From assembly GCF_000023705.1 (NCBI RefSeq), contig NC_012968.1, forward strand, positions 248,001-312,000: a stretch of 64,000 nt of DNA, read 5' to 3'. Position 1 is the stretch's first letter, and each line of letters begins with the position of its first letter. Shown in pieces: positions 16,976 through 26,590 of this stretch. The position numbers were made by a program, and so were the translations under genes. This DNA is from Methylotenera mobilis JLW8. GTDB lineage: Bacteria > Pseudomonadota > Gammaproteobacteria > Burkholderiales > Methylophilaceae. The notes beneath the pieces are model-generated. The model saw nothing but the letters and a program-made list of their open reading frames with translations. It ran no database searches and was not told the DNA's origin.

Positions 16976-17391
16976 TGCTTAGTTAAGTGAATAATAATGA
17001 TGTGTCTTTTCTCAACTCGCCACTTAACGTTCGTATCGCGGTACCCCTGGTGGTGAGCTTGAAGTTGTGACTGCTGTTAGTCTGGATAAGCGCTTTATTA
17101 GCTAATCCTCTATTCTGAAGCCCTGCGTTCATGCGGGGTTTTTTTTTGACAGGTGTTTAGAACTCTGAGATGCTTAGTCTATGTAAATGTTACCAAATAA
17201 ATACATGATTTGGATGTTGGGTAAATAGTGCGCACGTTAAGACGTTTGCATTAAACTAGTATCATTTGCATGGTAAAGAGGGTATCTTTACCCTGGTGGT
17301 CGATGTGTGGGTTGTGTATTGGCACTTACGCGTATCAAGCAGGATGGCCAATGACTTTTTGCAATCATCATAAATTTAATGTGGGGGTATC
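16976..17391. other. 416-base intergenic region with a terminator and a perfect hairpin
   Basis: No gene is seen. The left part holds the receptor terminator (17120-17147). The right part contains GGTAAAGA (17272-17279) and TCTTTACC (17285-17292), an exact 8-base inverted repeat with a GGGTA loop about 100 bases before the next gene, which could be an operator or a 5'-leader hairpin. Confidence 0.5.
17119..17148 (+). terminator. Terminator downstream of the TonB-dependent receptor
   Basis: CCCTGC (17121-17126) pairs with GCGGGG (17133-17138), including one T-G wobble, and a run of about nine T residues follows. It is the only strong terminator between the receptor gene and the next gene. Confidence 0.75.
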
Positions 17392-17871
17392 ATGTTAATT
17401 GAAGATATTGAGAATCGGGATCGCTTTCTTTTTATATTTGAATGGTTGATGGCAGTTATGTCGAGATATATGTGTGCTATGCAATTTGGCTTAGTGCATA
17501 TAGATCATGGGGATAAAAATGAGCTGGGTGATGCTTACGGCGCAAAAGATGCGGCTGAGCAGTTGGTTGCAATGACCAGCCACCTAAAAGCCGTGTTTAG
17601 AAATACAGATTTAGTAGCTAGGATTGGTAGTGATTTCTGGATCATAGTGCCGTATACGCCAGCTACTGAGCAAGTGCAAGATAAGGTGCGAAATATCATG
17701 CAGGACGCTGCGCATGATGGATTGAAGGCTGTGGGGCAAGATGCATCAGTATTCTGTTTTCCTAGTAACAATCAAGAAGTAAATCAAAAGCTCACTGAGC
17801 TTAGTGGTATAGAATTCTTGGCCTATCTAAAGGCGCATCGCCATCTGCTTTTTAGTCCACTTGTGGTGTGA
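17392..17871 (+). CDS. Degenerate GGDEF-domain protein
   Basis: A 159-residue protein that reads as a shortened diguanylate-cyclase domain. The segment LVARIGSDFWIIVP (74-87) aligns with the canonical active-site strand, but GGDEF is replaced by GSDFW (79-83). Catalysis is therefore unlikely, while a binding or structural role is possible. It has no membrane segment, and the usual N-terminal sensory module is missing. It lies about 240 bases upstream of the sigma-54 response regulator that precedes the pilus operon, so a link with c-di-GMP control of pili is plausible but inferred. Confidence 0.75.
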   Translation: MLIEDIENRDRFLFIFEWLMAVMSRYMCAMQFGLVHIDHGDKNELGDAYGAKDAAEQLVAMTSHLKAVFRNTDLVARIGSDFWIIVPYTPATEQVQDKVRNIMQDAAHDGLKAVGQDASVFCFPSNNQEVNQKLTELSGIEFLAYLKAHRHLLFSPLVV

Positions 17872-18113
17872 TTATCCACCTAGAGTGGTAGGTGCATCAT
17901 TGCAAAGTGCAGTGAGTGTGCCGCTATCGGAGATGTATTAAACTCACTAGAAGATTTTGACAGTTTTACTGTTCAATTCGCCAGGTGTTAAACCATGGTT
18001 TCATCTCAATTCTACCCATGCTGCAAGGGTAGTGAAAGTATTGATACATCAAACTATTCAGGCTATAGTGACGCTGGCTATAGTTGTTATCTAATTTAAA
18101 AAAGGGTTTGTTA

Positions 18114-19535
18114 ATGGCGGCACTACGTCCTGTATTGATGATTATTGATGATGACCCGCTAATCACTGATACTTTGCATTTTGTGTTGAGTAAATATTTT
18201 GAGGTGTGTGTGGCCGAGTCGTACACGCAATTGAAAAGTTTGCTGCAACAACTAGACTCTCCCCCCGCCTTAGCGTTGGTTGATTTAGGCCTGCCGCCTA
18301 CCCCTCATACCCCCGAAGAAGGCTTTAAAGTCATTAGCGCACTGCTAACACATTCTCCAACGATTAAAATTCATGTGCTTTCAGGTCAAAGTGATGACGT
18401 GAACGTGAAGCATGCGCTCGCCTTAGGCGCGGTAGACTTTATTGCCAAGCCTTGCGATGTAGAGAAGCTTAAAGACATGTTGCTAAATGCGCTGAAGGTT
18501 CAAGATGTTGAGTTGAACGAAATGCGCGTGGAGCAAGAGCATGGCGGTTTGCTGGGCAATAGTTTGCCTATCCAAGCCTTGCGCATGCAGATTCGTCAAT
18601 TTGCAGACTCCCCTTTCCCAGTGTTGATTGAAGGTGAGTCTGGTAGTGGTAAAGAGTTGGTGGCTAGCAGCTTTCACTTTGCAAGCCAGCGTTTGTTGTA
18701 CCCATATTTATCAGTGAACTGCGCTGCGGTTTCACCCTTGTTGGCAGAGTCTATCTTGTTTGGGCACGCTAAAGGTGCTTTTACGGGTGCGGTTGCCGCG
18801 CATGCCGGTTATTTTGAAGATGCTGGTGATGGCACTTTGTTTTTAGATGAGATTGGCGAGCTACCTTTAGAATTACAAGCAAAGCTGTTGCGAGTGTTGG
18901 AAAACGGCGAGTATCAGCGTATCGGCGAAACGCAAACGCGCAAGAGCCGCGCGCGTATCGTGGCCGCGACTAATCGCGATTTAAGGGCAGAGGTGCGTGC
19001 CGGTAAATTTAGGTCAGATTTATATCATCGCCTGAGCGTGTTCACCGTGCATGTGCCGCCATTGCGTGAACTGGCGGAAGATAAGCACCTGCTACGTGAT
19101 CATTTTATCGAGTTTTACACCAAGCAAATTGACAAGTTACCTTTCAAGCTGGATGCTAAAGCTGAAGTGCGTTGGCTGGATTATGATTTCCCCGGCAATG
19201 TACGTGAGCTGAGAAATGTGGTGATACGCTTAATTGCCAAATACTCCGGTAAGACGGTTAAAGAAAGTGAGTTGACTGCTGAGTTTGATTTAAGCGAGCA
19301 GGCATTCTCTACAGATGCCTTTGATTTTAGCGATGATGCGAGTATGACTGCGCAAGCACAAAAACACCTCCAGCGCCAAGCGAATGTGAGTTTGGATGCT
19401 GTGCTGAAGTCGTGGGAACGCGCCTACATTGATGCCGCCATGAAAATGACGCATGGTAATTTAAGCCAGGCAGCGAAATTGTTAAATGTGAACCGTACCA
19501 CGCTGTATAGCCGTATGAACACACAAGAAGACTAA
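18114..19535 (+). CDS. Sigma-54-dependent response regulator (REC-AAA+-Fis)
   Basis: A 473-residue NtrC-family activator. The receiver domain (about 5-125) has the acidic pocket DDD at 12-14 and the phospho-acceptor D57. The AAA+ domain has Walker A GESGSGKE and the sigma-54-contacting GAFTGA loop. The C-terminus is a Fis-type helix-turn-helix (LSQAAKLLNVNRTTLYSRM). The receiver's DLGLPP...EGF style resembles PrsR-type (PEP-CTERM-box) regulators. The ATG at 18114 follows AAAGGG and is preferred over a TTG at 18084. No sensor kinase gene is adjacent. The pilus operon begins 18 bases later, so it probably activates that operon or is co-transcribed with it. Confidence 0.92.
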   Translation: MAALRPVLMIIDDDPLITDTLHFVLSKYFEVCVAESYTQLKSLLQQLDSPPALALVDLGLPPTPHTPEEGFKVISALLTHSPTIKIHVLSGQSDDVNVKHALALGAVDFIAKPCDVEKLKDMLLNALKVQDVELNEMRVEQEHGGLLGNSLPIQALRMQIRQFADSPFPVLIEGESGSGKELVASSFHFASQRLLYPYLSVNCAAVSPLLAESILFGHAKGAFTGAVAAHAGYFEDAGDGTLFLDEIGELPLELQAKLLRVLENGEYQRIGETQTRKSRARIVAATNRDLRAEVRAGKFRSDLYHRLSVFTVHVPPLRELAEDKHLLRDHFIEFYTKQIDKLPFKLDAKAEVRWLDYDFPGNVRELRNVVIRLIAKYSGKTVKESELTAEFDLSEQAFSTDAFDFSDDASMTAQAQKHLQRQANVSLDAVLKSWERAYIDAAMKMTHGNLSQAAKLLNVNRTTLYSRMNTQED

Positions 19536-19553
19536 TCGACGCTAGGAAATTAC

Positions 19554-21101
19554 TTGTATTATCCTCACTTTGGTTTACAGCAGCCTCCGTTTAAGATTAC
19601 CCCGAATACAGACTTTTTCTTTTCTGGCGGGAATCGAGGTGCCGTGCTGGATGCCTTGGTGTACGCCATTGGTAATGGTGAAGGCATTGTCAAGGTGGTC
19701 GGTGAAGTCGGTAGTGGCAAAACCATGTTGTGCCGCATGTTGCAAACGATATTGCCTGAAAGAATCGAGAGCATTTACCTTGCCAACCCCAGCGTAGCGC
19801 CAGAGGATGTGCTGCATGCGATTGCTTTTGAGTTGCAGCTTGAGTTACCAAAAAATGCAGACCGGTTAAAAGTGATGCAGGCGTTGCAGGCGCATTTGTT
19901 GAGCCGACATGCAGAGGGGCGGCAGGTTGTGATCTTTGTGGAAGAGGCACAGGGCATGCCGCTAGCAACTCTGGAAGAGATTCGCCTGCTATCTAATCTG
20001 GAAACCAAGCAAGACAAGCTATTGCAGATTGTGCTGTTTGGTCAGCCGGAGCTTGATGAGAATTTAAATCAGGAGCAAATCCGCCAATTACGTGAGCGCA
20101 TCACACACCGTTTTAATTTGAGCCCGTTGCAAACCAAGGATGTAGGCGAGTACCTGATTTTTAGATTACGAGCGGCAGGCTACCATGGGCCCCATTTGTT
20201 CAGTGATGCATCGATTAAAAAACTGTCTCATGCGGCACAGGGCTTGGTGCGGCGTGTGAATATCTTGGCGGATAAGGCATTGCTGGCAGCGTTTGCGGAC
20301 AATGTGTATCAGGTCACTCCCAAGCACGTAAAAGCCGCTATTCAGGATAGCGAGTTTGCCGAAAGTTTATATGGCCAACAGTTCGGCCGTTATAAGCGAC
20401 TGGCCATGTGGTTTATCTGCTTGCTGGTGGTTTTAAGTGGCGCATTGGCTGCTGCGTTCATCTGGCAGCAATCGCCAGCCCCACAAAGTGCGGCCAAAGT
20501 GGGGGTGCAACCAGCTCCCATTGCTGCAAATAAGTTGGCTGATGCTAAAACGGCTGATGTTAAACCTGCAGCCGTGAACTCTGTCTCACCCCAAGCGGTA
20601 AAGCAGTCTGCCGTTGCCGTGACCAATACACAGGTGGGCGTGAATACTTTATCAGCACTGACTTCTGCCAATGCGCCTGCTGCGTTGAGAAATGCGACCG
20701 TAGCGAGCGATAAGCCACCTGTTGTGGAAAATAAAAGCGCGGAAGGCTTAGTGAGTCAGCGTTTAGGGGCGATGAGTCAGTTATTGCAAAACGCGAAACC
20801 TGAAACCGTACTGTTACAGATTAAATCGGTACCCAATGCTGCGTCATCAGTTGGCCAAGTAGAAGATACCCAGTTGATGACCGAGCTTGAAAGCCTAAGT
20901 CGACAGGTGGAGGTAGATAACATCTATCTTTACCGTATGCGTAAGGCAGATGGTTTATACACCGTGGTGTTATACGGCGCTTACGCCGAGCGGGCTGCGG
21001 CACTTGCAGCATTAAAAGATCTGCCTCCCAATATTAAAAATTATCGGCCTTATTTAAGAACGCTGGCAGGAATTAGCAAAGAGTTGGTGCCAGTTAATTA
21101 A
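19554..21101 (+). CDS. mshM: MshM-like AAA+ ATPase of the MSHA-type pilus system
   Basis: A 515-residue ExeA/MshM-family protein. The start is TTG with AGGAAA upstream, and the opening YYPHFGLQQPPF matches the family. Walker A is GEVGSGKT (50-57), Walker B VVIFVEEAQ (125-133). A single membrane segment lies at about 283-304, followed by an Ala/Val-rich periplasmic linker and a C-terminal SPOR-like region (about 440-510) that may bind peptidoglycan. In related systems this protein helps the secretin assemble through the cell wall. It is the first of a compact run of same-strand assembly genes. Confidence 0.88.
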   Translation: MYYPHFGLQQPPFKITPNTDFFFSGGNRGAVLDALVYAIGNGEGIVKVVGEVGSGKTMLCRMLQTILPERIESIYLANPSVAPEDVLHAIAFELQLELPKNADRLKVMQALQAHLLSRHAEGRQVVIFVEEAQGMPLATLEEIRLLSNLETKQDKLLQIVLFGQPELDENLNQEQIRQLRERITHRFNLSPLQTKDVGEYLIFRLRAAGYHGPHLFSDASIKKLSHAAQGLVRRVNILADKALLAAFADNVYQVTPKHVKAAIQDSEFAESLYGQQFGRYKRLAMWFICLLVVLSGALAAAFIWQQSPAPQSAAKVGVQPAPIAANKLADAKTADVKPAAVNSVSPQAVKQSAVAVTNTQVGVNTLSALTSANAPAALRNATVASDKPPVVENKSAEGLVSQRLGAMSQLLQNAKPETVLLQIKSVPNAASSVGQVEDTQLMTELESLSRQVEVDNIYLYRMRKADGLYTVVLYGAYAERAAALAALKDLPPNIKNYRPYLRTLAGISKELVPVN

Positions 21102-21357
21102 GTTTCTCTTGAGGCAAATGGTCGTTGTCTCTGTCAGTATTTTTGATTGCGTTTGTTTGGGTTGATGTTGTTGTGTTGGCGCAGAGTTTATCAAGCGGCC
21201 GCGGTCGCTATAAAGTTTGAGTCCTACCTCATTAATAACCTTGATTTATTCGTGTAACTTGTTGTTGCTATTTGTATTTTCTTGCATTTTTGCGGTATCA
21301 TGGAAAGTGAACATAGAGCGTATAGATAAAGTTGCAGAATGTAGGGGTAACCAAGCC

Positions 21358-23226
21358 GTGATAAAGAATAAAACAGTATCAACACTGCTATGCATGACCC
21401 TGGTTTTTGGGGTGTCAGCGTGCTCACATCAATCTAAAGTGAAGCCATCAACTGGGCATATTGACGGCAAGAATACCTCAACCCCCTCCCTAACTTCAAA
21501 ATCAGCGGCTCCTGTCGCCGCCATCCCTAAACCTGTTACAAACAGCCCTTATTTGCCACCGCCAAAACCTAAGGCGAAAGAGCCTGTTTACAGTATCGTG
21601 GTTTACGATACTCCCGTGAAAGAAGTGCTGTTTGCCATAGCCCGAGACAGCAAGCTAAATATTGATATACATCCGGCTATTCAGGGGCGAGTTACTTTAA
21701 ATGCAGTAGATCAAACTTTGCCAGCGATACTAGAGCGTTTATCAAAACAAGTGGATCTAACTTATACCGTTAAAGGTAATGTGTTAACGATCACGCCAGA
21801 TCAGCCGGTGTTGAGGACATATAAAGTTGACTATGTGAACATGTCGCGAGATGCGATTGGTTTTATCGGTGTGGATGGTCAAATTTCTAGCACTGGTCAG
21901 AGCTCCAATACTAGCGGCGGTACAACAAGTAATACGTCAGGCACAGGGGCGAATAATAGCTCTCGTACTATGGTGAGAAGTGAGTCCAATAATCGTTTTT
22001 GGGATACCTTGGAGAAAAATATCACAGCATTATTGGCCGAGAGTGATAAAGAAATCATTATCGGTCGATTAGAGGCAGATAAGCAGTCAGCTAGTGCTGA
22101 TAATCAAAGTGCTAAAGCGGGCTCTGTGGCTTTGGGGGATACGCAAAAAACTGAAGCTAATAATGTAAAAGTGGATGCACAAAAGGCATTTACTGAATAC
22201 AAGACCTTGTTTGCCGCCAATGTTATTTCTAACCGTGAAGCTGGCGTAATCAGTGTTCGCGGCACCAACAAGCAACATGAGCGAGTTCAGGAGTTTTTAG
22301 ATAAAGTGCTAGCCAGCGCTAAGCGTCAGGTATTGATTGAAGCGACCATCGTTGAGGTGAGGCTAAGTGATAGCTTTCAAGCAGGCATTGATTGGAGCCG
22401 GCTAAATAATAGTGCGTCTAATAGTGGCTTTCAGTTTAGGCAGCAGTTAGGTGCGCAAACGAACGGTATTAATGCGACAGGGAATACCTTCACCACTACC
22501 GCGAATGCATTTGGCGTGGCGACGAATGCGGGATTTGTGGCTGGCTACCTTAACCCAGTAAGTAAAATAGGTAATATTGCAGCATCTATTAATTTGCTTG
22601 AGCAATTTGGATCAACTAAAGTGCTGTCTAGTCCTAAGTTGATGGTGCTGAATAACCAGACTGCAGTGCTAAAGGTTGTCGATAATTTGGTTTACTTTAC
22701 GGTGCAGTCGCAGCAGTCACAAGGCTCTGTAGGCGGCGGTATCTTGTCTACCGTGACAACAACCCCTAATACAGTGCCTGTTGGCGTTGTGATGAGCGTC
22801 ACCCCGCAAATCAATGATTTGAGTAATGTGAATATCAATATACGACCAACGGTTTCGAGGGTGCTGGGGTTCAAAAAAGACCCAAATCCTAACTTGACTG
22901 TTGAAAGTTTGGTGCCTGAAATCCAGGTGCGCGAAATGGAGTCGATGTTGCAGATTCTAAGCGGTAACACAGCCGTGCTTGGTGGATTAATGCAGGATGA
23001 TGTGCTGACAAATACGGATAAAGTGCCGGGCTTGTCAAAAGTGCCCGGCGTAGGAAAAGTGTTTACTGGGCAAAATGATGCAAATCGTAAAACTGAACTG
23101 GTTATTTTCCTACGGCCTACGGTGATAGTCAGTGCGAGTTTAGAAAGTGATGAGCTTGCTTCTTATAAGCAGTATCTTCCTTCACAGCAGCTGGAAAATA
23201 CATTAGATGCCGAGAGTGAAAGGTAA
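21358..23226 (+). CDS. mshL: Secretin MshL (outer-membrane channel, lipoprotein)
   Basis: A 622-residue secretin of the GspD/PilQ superfamily. I place the start at the GTG at 21358: AGGGG precedes it and it yields a lipoprotein signal peptide ending in the lipobox VSAC. A longer frame from a TTG at 21217 would bury that signal. N-terminal ring domains (about 75-290) include a Ser/Thr/Asn-rich insertion near 190-210. The C-terminal secretin domain contains the conserved VPGLSKVPGVGKVF and ELVIFLRPTVI motifs. It forms the exit channel for the pilus. The 256 bases upstream are non-coding. Confidence 0.9.
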   Translation: MIKNKTVSTLLCMTLVFGVSACSHQSKVKPSTGHIDGKNTSTPSLTSKSAAPVAAIPKPVTNSPYLPPPKPKAKEPVYSIVVYDTPVKEVLFAIARDSKLNIDIHPAIQGRVTLNAVDQTLPAILERLSKQVDLTYTVKGNVLTITPDQPVLRTYKVDYVNMSRDAIGFIGVDGQISSTGQSSNTSGGTTSNTSGTGANNSSRTMVRSESNNRFWDTLEKNITALLAESDKEIIIGRLEADKQSASADNQSAKAGSVALGDTQKTEANNVKVDAQKAFTEYKTLFAANVISNREAGVISVRGTNKQHERVQEFLDKVLASAKRQVLIEATIVEVRLSDSFQAGIDWSRLNNSASNSGFQFRQQLGAQTNGINATGNTFTTTANAFGVATNAGFVAGYLNPVSKIGNIAASINLLEQFGSTKVLSSPKLMVLNNQTAVLKVVDNLVYFTVQSQQSQGSVGGGILSTVTTTPNTVPVGVVMSVTPQINDLSNVNINIRPTVSRVLGFKKDPNPNLTVESLVPEIQVREMESMLQILSGNTAVLGGLMQDDVLTNTDKVPGLSKVPGVGKVFTGQNDANRKTELVIFLRPTVIVSASLESDELASYKQYLPSQQLENTLDAESER

Positions 23227-23247
23227 TTAGCAAATGAGTTTGCTAAT
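23226..23247 (+). promoter_or_regulatory. Perfect hairpin enclosing the mshN start codon
   Basis: ATTAGCAAA (23226-23234), loop TGAG (23235-23238) and TTTGCTAAT (23239-23247) form an exact 9-base-pair stem. The ATG of mshN (23234-23236) sits at the loop edge, and the AAAGG ribosome site is just 5' of the stem. The hairpin could tune translation of mshN relative to mshL. Confidence 0.6.
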
Positions 23248-24772
23248 CAAGGCGCTTGCGACAGCGGAAAAAGATAAGGAGAAGGCTGGTAAGTCTGCCA
23301 AATCCGGGGGGGCAGAGTCTTTGGCAGCTGAAGCCTTAACTTTAGCTCCGCTTGATTTGGCACCGGGTGCTACCGATAGCCAGTCTACAGATCAGGCTGC
23401 TCCGCTTACATCTGCTGCTGAGGCAAATGTGTTTCATGATGCAGGGTTGTCTTTAGCTGAAGAGGCCGGTTTGGTTAGCCCCGAGGTGAAAGTCAGACGT
23501 GAGACTACGGTTAAGCCTAGGCCTTCGCCGGCAGCTGGTGTAACTAACTCGAAAAGTAAGGCTGACGCTTTCAATGAGGCGGCAATGGCAAGTGTGGCGA
23601 ATTTAAAAGCGCAGGCTAATGCCAAAAAGGACAACCAGCAGGCTGCGGCCAGTGTGTTTGTGGCGAATCATGCGGTAAAAACGGCAAGCTCGCGTACTGC
23701 ACTACTTTTGCTGGGTGTGGCGGGTGCTTTAATTATTTTGCTGGGCTTGCAAGGCTACAAATACATCCAGGCATTAGGCGCTAGTGAAGTGGTCGTGGTC
23801 ACGCCGAAACCTGCGCCACCGCCAGTGGCTCAGGTTGCTGCAGTTGCCAGCGATGTTGGCACTGAGCTTGCGTCTGTCACGGATAGTGCGCCGGATGCTA
23901 TGAATGACACGGCGGCCAATGTTGATGCGGGTGAGGTGGTTGACGCACCACCGGCACAGGATAGCGGTGCTGTAGTTAACACTGCGGCAGTTAACAATAC
24001 GGTAGTAAAGCCAGCGCTAGAAAAACGTAAGCCTGGAGCAAAGGTAGATACGCCAATGTCGGCAGGAGAGCCTGCAGCGGGAGATGCGTCATTGGTTGCT
24101 CAGACTATGCATAAGCCGATGAAGGCTGATGAGGGCGCGGGACATGAATCTGCAGTGGCGGAGCCGAAGGAACCGCTAAAACTTTTGACTAAAGCGCAAA
24201 CTGCTGGGGTAGATCCGACACTGTTGGCGGCGTATGAGGCATTTAGCCGCGGTGATGATGTTTCTGCACAGCAGAAGTATCGTCAAGTGCTGCAAAAAGA
24301 TGTCAGAAACGTAGATGCCTTACTGGGCATGGCGGCCATTGCACAGCGCCAAGCTCGCACGATGGATGCCATCGGCTGGTACCGTAAAGTGACGGACATT
24401 GAGCCTAGAAATACTATCGCGCAATCAGCGCTGGCAGATTTAGAGGCAAATACGGACGCGGTAGGGGCGGAAAGTAAGATTAAAAGCATGTTGGCACGTC
24501 AGCCGGAGGCGGCGAATTTACACGCGGCCTTGGGTAATTTGTATGCTGCACAGAATCAATGGGCTGCAGCACAGGCCGCTTATTTTAGCGCGAGCCAGTT
24601 TGCACCAATCAGTGCGGACTATGCATTTAATTTAGCGATTAGTTTGGAGCATTTAGGTAAGCCTAAGTTGGCGCTGGTGCAGTATCAGCGCGCGCTTGAT
24701 TTGTTGAACATGACGGGTGCCGCGAGCCCTGGCCGTGCGCAGTTAGAGGCCAGAATTCGTGCATTGCAGTAA
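23234..24772 (+). CDS. mshN: MshN-like TPR membrane protein
   Basis: A 512-residue protein. A long N-terminal cytoplasmic region rich in Ala, Lys and Pro (1-150) precedes one membrane segment (about 157-175). A low-complexity periplasmic linker follows (about 185-310), and then three to four tetratricopeptide repeats (about 325-510). MshN proteins are thought to scaffold assembly of the MSHA system; the TPR part would bind a partner in the periplasm. The start lies 7 bases after the mshL stop. Ala-rich composition makes distant similarity unreliable outside the TPR region. Confidence 0.82.
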   Translation: MSLLIKALATAEKDKEKAGKSAKSGGAESLAAEALTLAPLDLAPGATDSQSTDQAAPLTSAAEANVFHDAGLSLAEEAGLVSPEVKVRRETTVKPRPSPAAGVTNSKSKADAFNEAAMASVANLKAQANAKKDNQQAAASVFVANHAVKTASSRTALLLLGVAGALIILLGLQGYKYIQALGASEVVVVTPKPAPPPVAQVAAVASDVGTELASVTDSAPDAMNDTAANVDAGEVVDAPPAQDSGAVVNTAAVNNTVVKPALEKRKPGAKVDTPMSAGEPAAGDASLVAQTMHKPMKADEGAGHESAVAEPKEPLKLLTKAQTAGVDPTLLAAYEAFSRGDDVSAQQKYRQVLQKDVRNVDALLGMAAIAQRQARTMDAIGWYRKVTDIEPRNTIAQSALADLEANTDAVGAESKIKSMLARQPEAANLHAALGNLYAAQNQWAAAQAAYFSASQFAPISADYAFNLAISLEHLGKPKLALVQYQRALDLLNMTGAASPGRAQLEARIRALQ

Positions 24773-24880
24773 GCATATTTTGTCACCATACGTATCATGT
24801 TAGGAAATATCGCAAGACGATTGCAGTGCTGATTAAGTAAAGAAAAACAAGAATGAATCTATATAAACAGGCTAAATTAA

Positions 24881-26587
24881 ATGGCTGAACAGCGGCGTAA
24901 AATTCGTTTAGGCGAGTTAATGGTGCAGCAGGGCTTAATTAGCCAGGATCAGCTGCGCATTGCGCTGATTGAGCAAGAGCATAACGACCTGCCGTTAGGC
25001 CGCCAATTGGTGCGTCTAGGTTTTGTCACAGAGGCCATGGTGCGCGATACCGTTGCGCACACCATTGGAACCGATAGTATTGATTTAACCACTGTGGTCG
25101 CTGACTTTGAGGCACTGCAAATGGTGCCGCAAGACTTTTCACGCCGTTATCATTTGCTACCGGTGGCGTACGATGCGCTGACCAGAACCATGGTGGTGGC
25201 CATGGCCGATTTGTTCAATGTGGTGGCCTTGGATCAGCTGCGAGCCATGCTGGGCGGGCAGATTCAATTAAAACCAGTGTTGGCAGCAGAGGCGCAGCTG
25301 GAAGAGGTGATTGACCAGTTTTATGGCTACGAGCTGTCAGTTGATGGCATTTTACGTGAGATAGAAACCGGTGAAATTGATTATCAAAGCTTGAGCGCTG
25401 ACGATAATGAGTACACGCAGCCCGTGGTGCGCTTGGTCGGTGCTTTGCTGATGGATGCGGTCAAACGGGGTGCCTCGGATATCCACTTTGAACCGGAGCT
25501 GGCTTTTTTACGCATACGCTACAGAATTGACGGTGTATTGCAGCAAATTAGAAGTTTGCATAAAAGTTATTGGGGGGGCTTAGCCGTTCGCCTAAAAGTG
25601 GTGAGTGGCTTAGATATTGCGGAAACGCGCGCACCGCAAGATGGCCGCCTGAACATGAACTTATGTGGCCGCCCCATCGATTTTAGGGTATCTACCCACC
25701 CAACCATCCATGGGGAAAATATCGTATTGCGGGTGCTAGACCGTGAGAAGTCGATTATTCCGATGGAGCGTATGGGCTTGCGTCCAGAAACGCTGGATGA
25801 ACTGCAGTTAATGATGACCCGCCCTGAAGGGATCTTGATTGTCACGGGTCCGACCGGTAGCGGTAAGACCACCACGCTCTATTCGCTGCTTACACATCAG
25901 AATACTGAAGCGGTGAATATCATGACGCTGGAAGACCCGGTGGAATACCCCGTGACCATGATGCGTCAGACCTCGGTGGCTGAAGTGAATAAGGTGGATT
26001 TTGCCAATGGTATCCGTTCTATTATGCGGCAAGATCCCGATATCATTCTAGTGGGTGAGATTCGTGATGCGGATACCGCCATGATGGCGTTCCGCGCGGC
26101 GATGACCGGTCATCAGGTGTTCAGTACCTTGCACACTAACTCAGCCTTAGGTGCTTTTCCGCGATTAACTGATATCGGTATTTTGCCTGACATTATGGCG
26201 GGTAATATTATTGGCGTGGTGGCTCAGCGTTTGGTGCGGGTGCTATGTCCGCATTGTAAAGAAAAGCATAAGCCAGATGATCTTGAGCGCAAGATATTGC
26301 AGCTTAAAGCAAATGATCAGACGCCAATTTACAAGCCTAAAGGATGTCAGCATTGCAACCAAACCGGCTATCGCGGGCGTATGGCAATTATTGAGCTATT
26401 GCGTATTGATACGGATATGGATGCGCTGATTTCACGGCGTGCGCACTTGGATGAGCTGAAGAAAGTGGCGCTGGATAAAGGATTTATCACCTTGGCTGAG
26501 GATGGCGTGCGACGCATTTTAGAAGGCTATACCAGCGTAAGCGAAGTGATGCGGGTGATTGATTTAACTAGCAGGATCACTAACTAA
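24881..26587 (+). CDS. mshE: Pilus assembly ATPase MshE (GspE/PilB family)
   Basis: A 568-residue secretion ATPase. The N-terminal MshEN-type domain (about 1-150) has the RRKIRLGELMVQQG start and LGxxLV pattern that in MshE binds c-di-GMP. The motor domain has Walker A GPTGSGKT (323-330), Walker B around DPDIILVGEIRD (385-396), and a tetracysteine zinc site (C456/C459 and C489/C492). It powers pilus extension from the cytoplasmic face. With a degenerate GGDEF gene nearby, c-di-GMP control is a fair inference. It is separated from mshN by 108 bases without an obvious terminator. Confidence 0.94.
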   Translation: MAEQRRKIRLGELMVQQGLISQDQLRIALIEQEHNDLPLGRQLVRLGFVTEAMVRDTVAHTIGTDSIDLTTVVADFEALQMVPQDFSRRYHLLPVAYDALTRTMVVAMADLFNVVALDQLRAMLGGQIQLKPVLAAEAQLEEVIDQFYGYELSVDGILREIETGEIDYQSLSADDNEYTQPVVRLVGALLMDAVKRGASDIHFEPELAFLRIRYRIDGVLQQIRSLHKSYWGGLAVRLKVVSGLDIAETRAPQDGRLNMNLCGRPIDFRVSTHPTIHGENIVLRVLDREKSIIPMERMGLRPETLDELQLMMTRPEGILIVTGPTGSGKTTTLYSLLTHQNTEAVNIMTLEDPVEYPVTMMRQTSVAEVNKVDFANGIRSIMRQDPDIILVGEIRDADTAMMAFRAAMTGHQVFSTLHTNSALGAFPRLTDIGILPDIMAGNIIGVVAQRLVRVLCPHCKEKHKPDDLERKILQLKANDQTPIYKPKGCQHCNQTGYRGRMAIIELLRIDTDMDALISRRAHLDELKKVALDKGFITLAEDGVRRILEGYTSVSEVMRVIDLTSRITN

Positions 26588-26590
26588 GTT

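Noticed and set aside
17327-17345. TTGGCACTTACGC resembling the -24 half of a sigma-54 promoter
   Set aside because: No GC-containing TTGC element at the required distance downstream.
21217-21357. N-terminal extension of mshL from a TTG
   Set aside because: It would place the lipoprotein signal peptide 47 residues inside the protein; GTG 21358 has a ribosome site and a proper lipobox.
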